Shown here: positions 1-64,000 of the stretch, piece after piece
Layout: each line of letters opens with the position of its first letter
Numbering within the stretch: the stretch's first letter is position 1
DNA from: Chondrilla cf. caribensis
Lineage: Eukaryota; Porifera; Demospongiae; Chondrillida; Chondrillidae
Assembly (NCBI GenBank): GCA_964020155.1
Contig: OZ026562.1
Span: forward strand, 2,307,501 to 2,371,500
Direction of reading: 5' to 3'
DNA: 64,000 bases
Position numbers and translations under genes: made by a program
The notes under the pieces: model-generated
Told to the model about the DNA's origin: nothing
Databases searched by the model: none
The model's input: the letters and a program-made list of their open reading frames with translations, nothing else

Positions 1-138
1 ATGTGGTTGGGTTGATCTGGGTGGACAGTTAGGGATTGTGGAGCTACGTATGTGGTTGGGTTGATCTGGGTAGACAGTTGGGGATTGTGGAGCTACGTAT
101 GTGGTTGGGTTGATCTGGGTGGTCACTGAGGGATTGTT
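1..138. repeat. 49-bp minisatellite
   Basis: About 2.8 copies of a 49-bp unit containing GTGGTTGGGTTGATCTGGGT, starting at 1, 50 and 99. The array probably extends left of the window. It lies in the VPS13 intron before exon 1. Confidence 0.85.
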
Positions 139-242
139 AAACTTGCTTGATACATACATTCCACCTATGGTAGCTGTGATAACTGAGCCCATTTATCCTC
201 ACTAGCTTTCTGATTCTTCATTGTTTTTATACTTTTGTTTAG

Positions 243-63225
<62,983 letters not shown>

Positions 63226-64000
63226 GTGAGCAACAGTGTTTCGTGATGTACTGCAGTGGATAGTACAGGTCCTCCTGTACTACAGTGGATAGTACAGGTC
63301 CTCCTGTACTACAGTGGATAGTACAGGTCCTCCTGTACTACAGTGGACAGTATAGGAACTCCTGTACTGCAGTTGACAGTATGGGACCTCTTGTACTGTA
63401 AGCGCACTGTCTTGATAGATATGCAGTACACTGTAGTAGATGAGCCAACCTTGTTCAGTTTTCATTGGTGTCTTGTGCGACTATAAGATCTGCTGTTCGT
63501 GCTCTTATTTTCTGGGAAGAGTCAATAGGCCTGCTCGCATCCCATCTTGGGTATTAGTGATATGTCTGATGATACTTCAGGACTTTGTAAAACTTGTGCA
63601 AGTAGGCCAAACTGAATTGGGTAAATGTACGTTATATTGCAGTTAAATGTTGGTTATACAACTCAAATAAATTTTCAGATTCACATTTAAATTATGACAC
63701 AGAGGACTATGCACTGATATTTGTATTTGGTGAGTTTTTGTTCAGTATCAAATAACCATTTCTATCTCCTCCCACCTTTGCAATTTGCTGAGGCCTGGGA
63801 TATACACAATAATATTATACAGTCGAACTCGCTTATTTAGTGTGTACCGTGAAGGGCACCCCAAATCTGTACTTCTTATCAACAGGTACTTACTTGTTGA
63901 CATAGTGTATGTGAGCTATGGACTGAGTGAAGTGTTCTCACTAACCGAGAATATGTGCTAACCAGGGTGCTTACTAAGGATGTAACACTGTACTTACGTA
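63226..64000. other. VPS13 intron at right edge, with 30-bp minisatellite
   Basis: 63244-63400 holds five units of about 30 bp (ACTACAGTGGATAGTACAGG). From 63822 a TACAGTCGAACTCGCTTA start suggests another TA-flanked MITE running off the window. No exon seen. Confidence 0.6.

Noticed and set aside
63440..63646. 68-codon open frame near the right edge as a VPS13 exon
   Set aside because: No acceptor/donor pair in phase and no VAB-like residues; composition looks random.

Overview
This is eukaryotic, almost certainly metazoan, nuclear DNA. The evidence is many small GT-AG exons in a very long gene, animal-type BTB-BACK genes, THAP and pogo-like transposon remnants, U2-like snRNA sequences and dense GT/CA microsatellites. 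Intron sizes and the microsatellite-rich, GTACATAC-rich introns would fit an invertebrate such as a sponge, but the species cannot be fixed from the window.

Host gene (+ strand, whole window). One VPS13-family bridge-like lipid-transfer protein gene runs from before position 1 to beyond 64000. I could read 61 coding exons (243-63225). They join with consistent splice phases into one open frame of about 2,238 codons, covering the middle of the lipid-channel rod and most of the VAB (SHR-BD) region. The N-terminal chorein end and the C-terminal ATG2_C/PH end lie outside. Introns are mostly 100-1,200 bp. They carry minisatellites, GT microsatellites, several MITE families, two copies of a fold-back element and two U2-like snRNA copies.

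Nested array (- strand, about 26.7-55.9 kb). The intron between exons 47 and 48 is about 32 kb. It holds a tandem array of uninterrupted BTB-BACK genes, all antisense to the host: eight intact genes of 424-439 codons, one broken gene (in-frame stop, frameshift, 1.4 kb insertion) and at least six fragments. Each intact protein has an N-terminal BTB, a BACK domain and a roughly 130-residue C-terminal domain I do not recognise. The BTB-BACK half is nearly constant. The C-terminal half falls into at least two distinct types that are combined with different N-termini, so the genes look like mosaics. Two fragments begin close to the constant/variable junction. By analogy with BTB-BACK and MATH-BTB families, the likely role is Cullin-3 ubiquitin-ligase substrate adaptor; this is inference.

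Flanks of the array. 24.0-26.7 kb and 49.6-53 kb hold MITEs, a degraded THAP-type transposon with TTAA target sites and a HIRAN-like ORF. Long stretches of the array spacers (for example 35.2-36.9 kb and 43.0-44.7 kb) are near copies of each other, so the array grew by duplication of multi-kilobase units.
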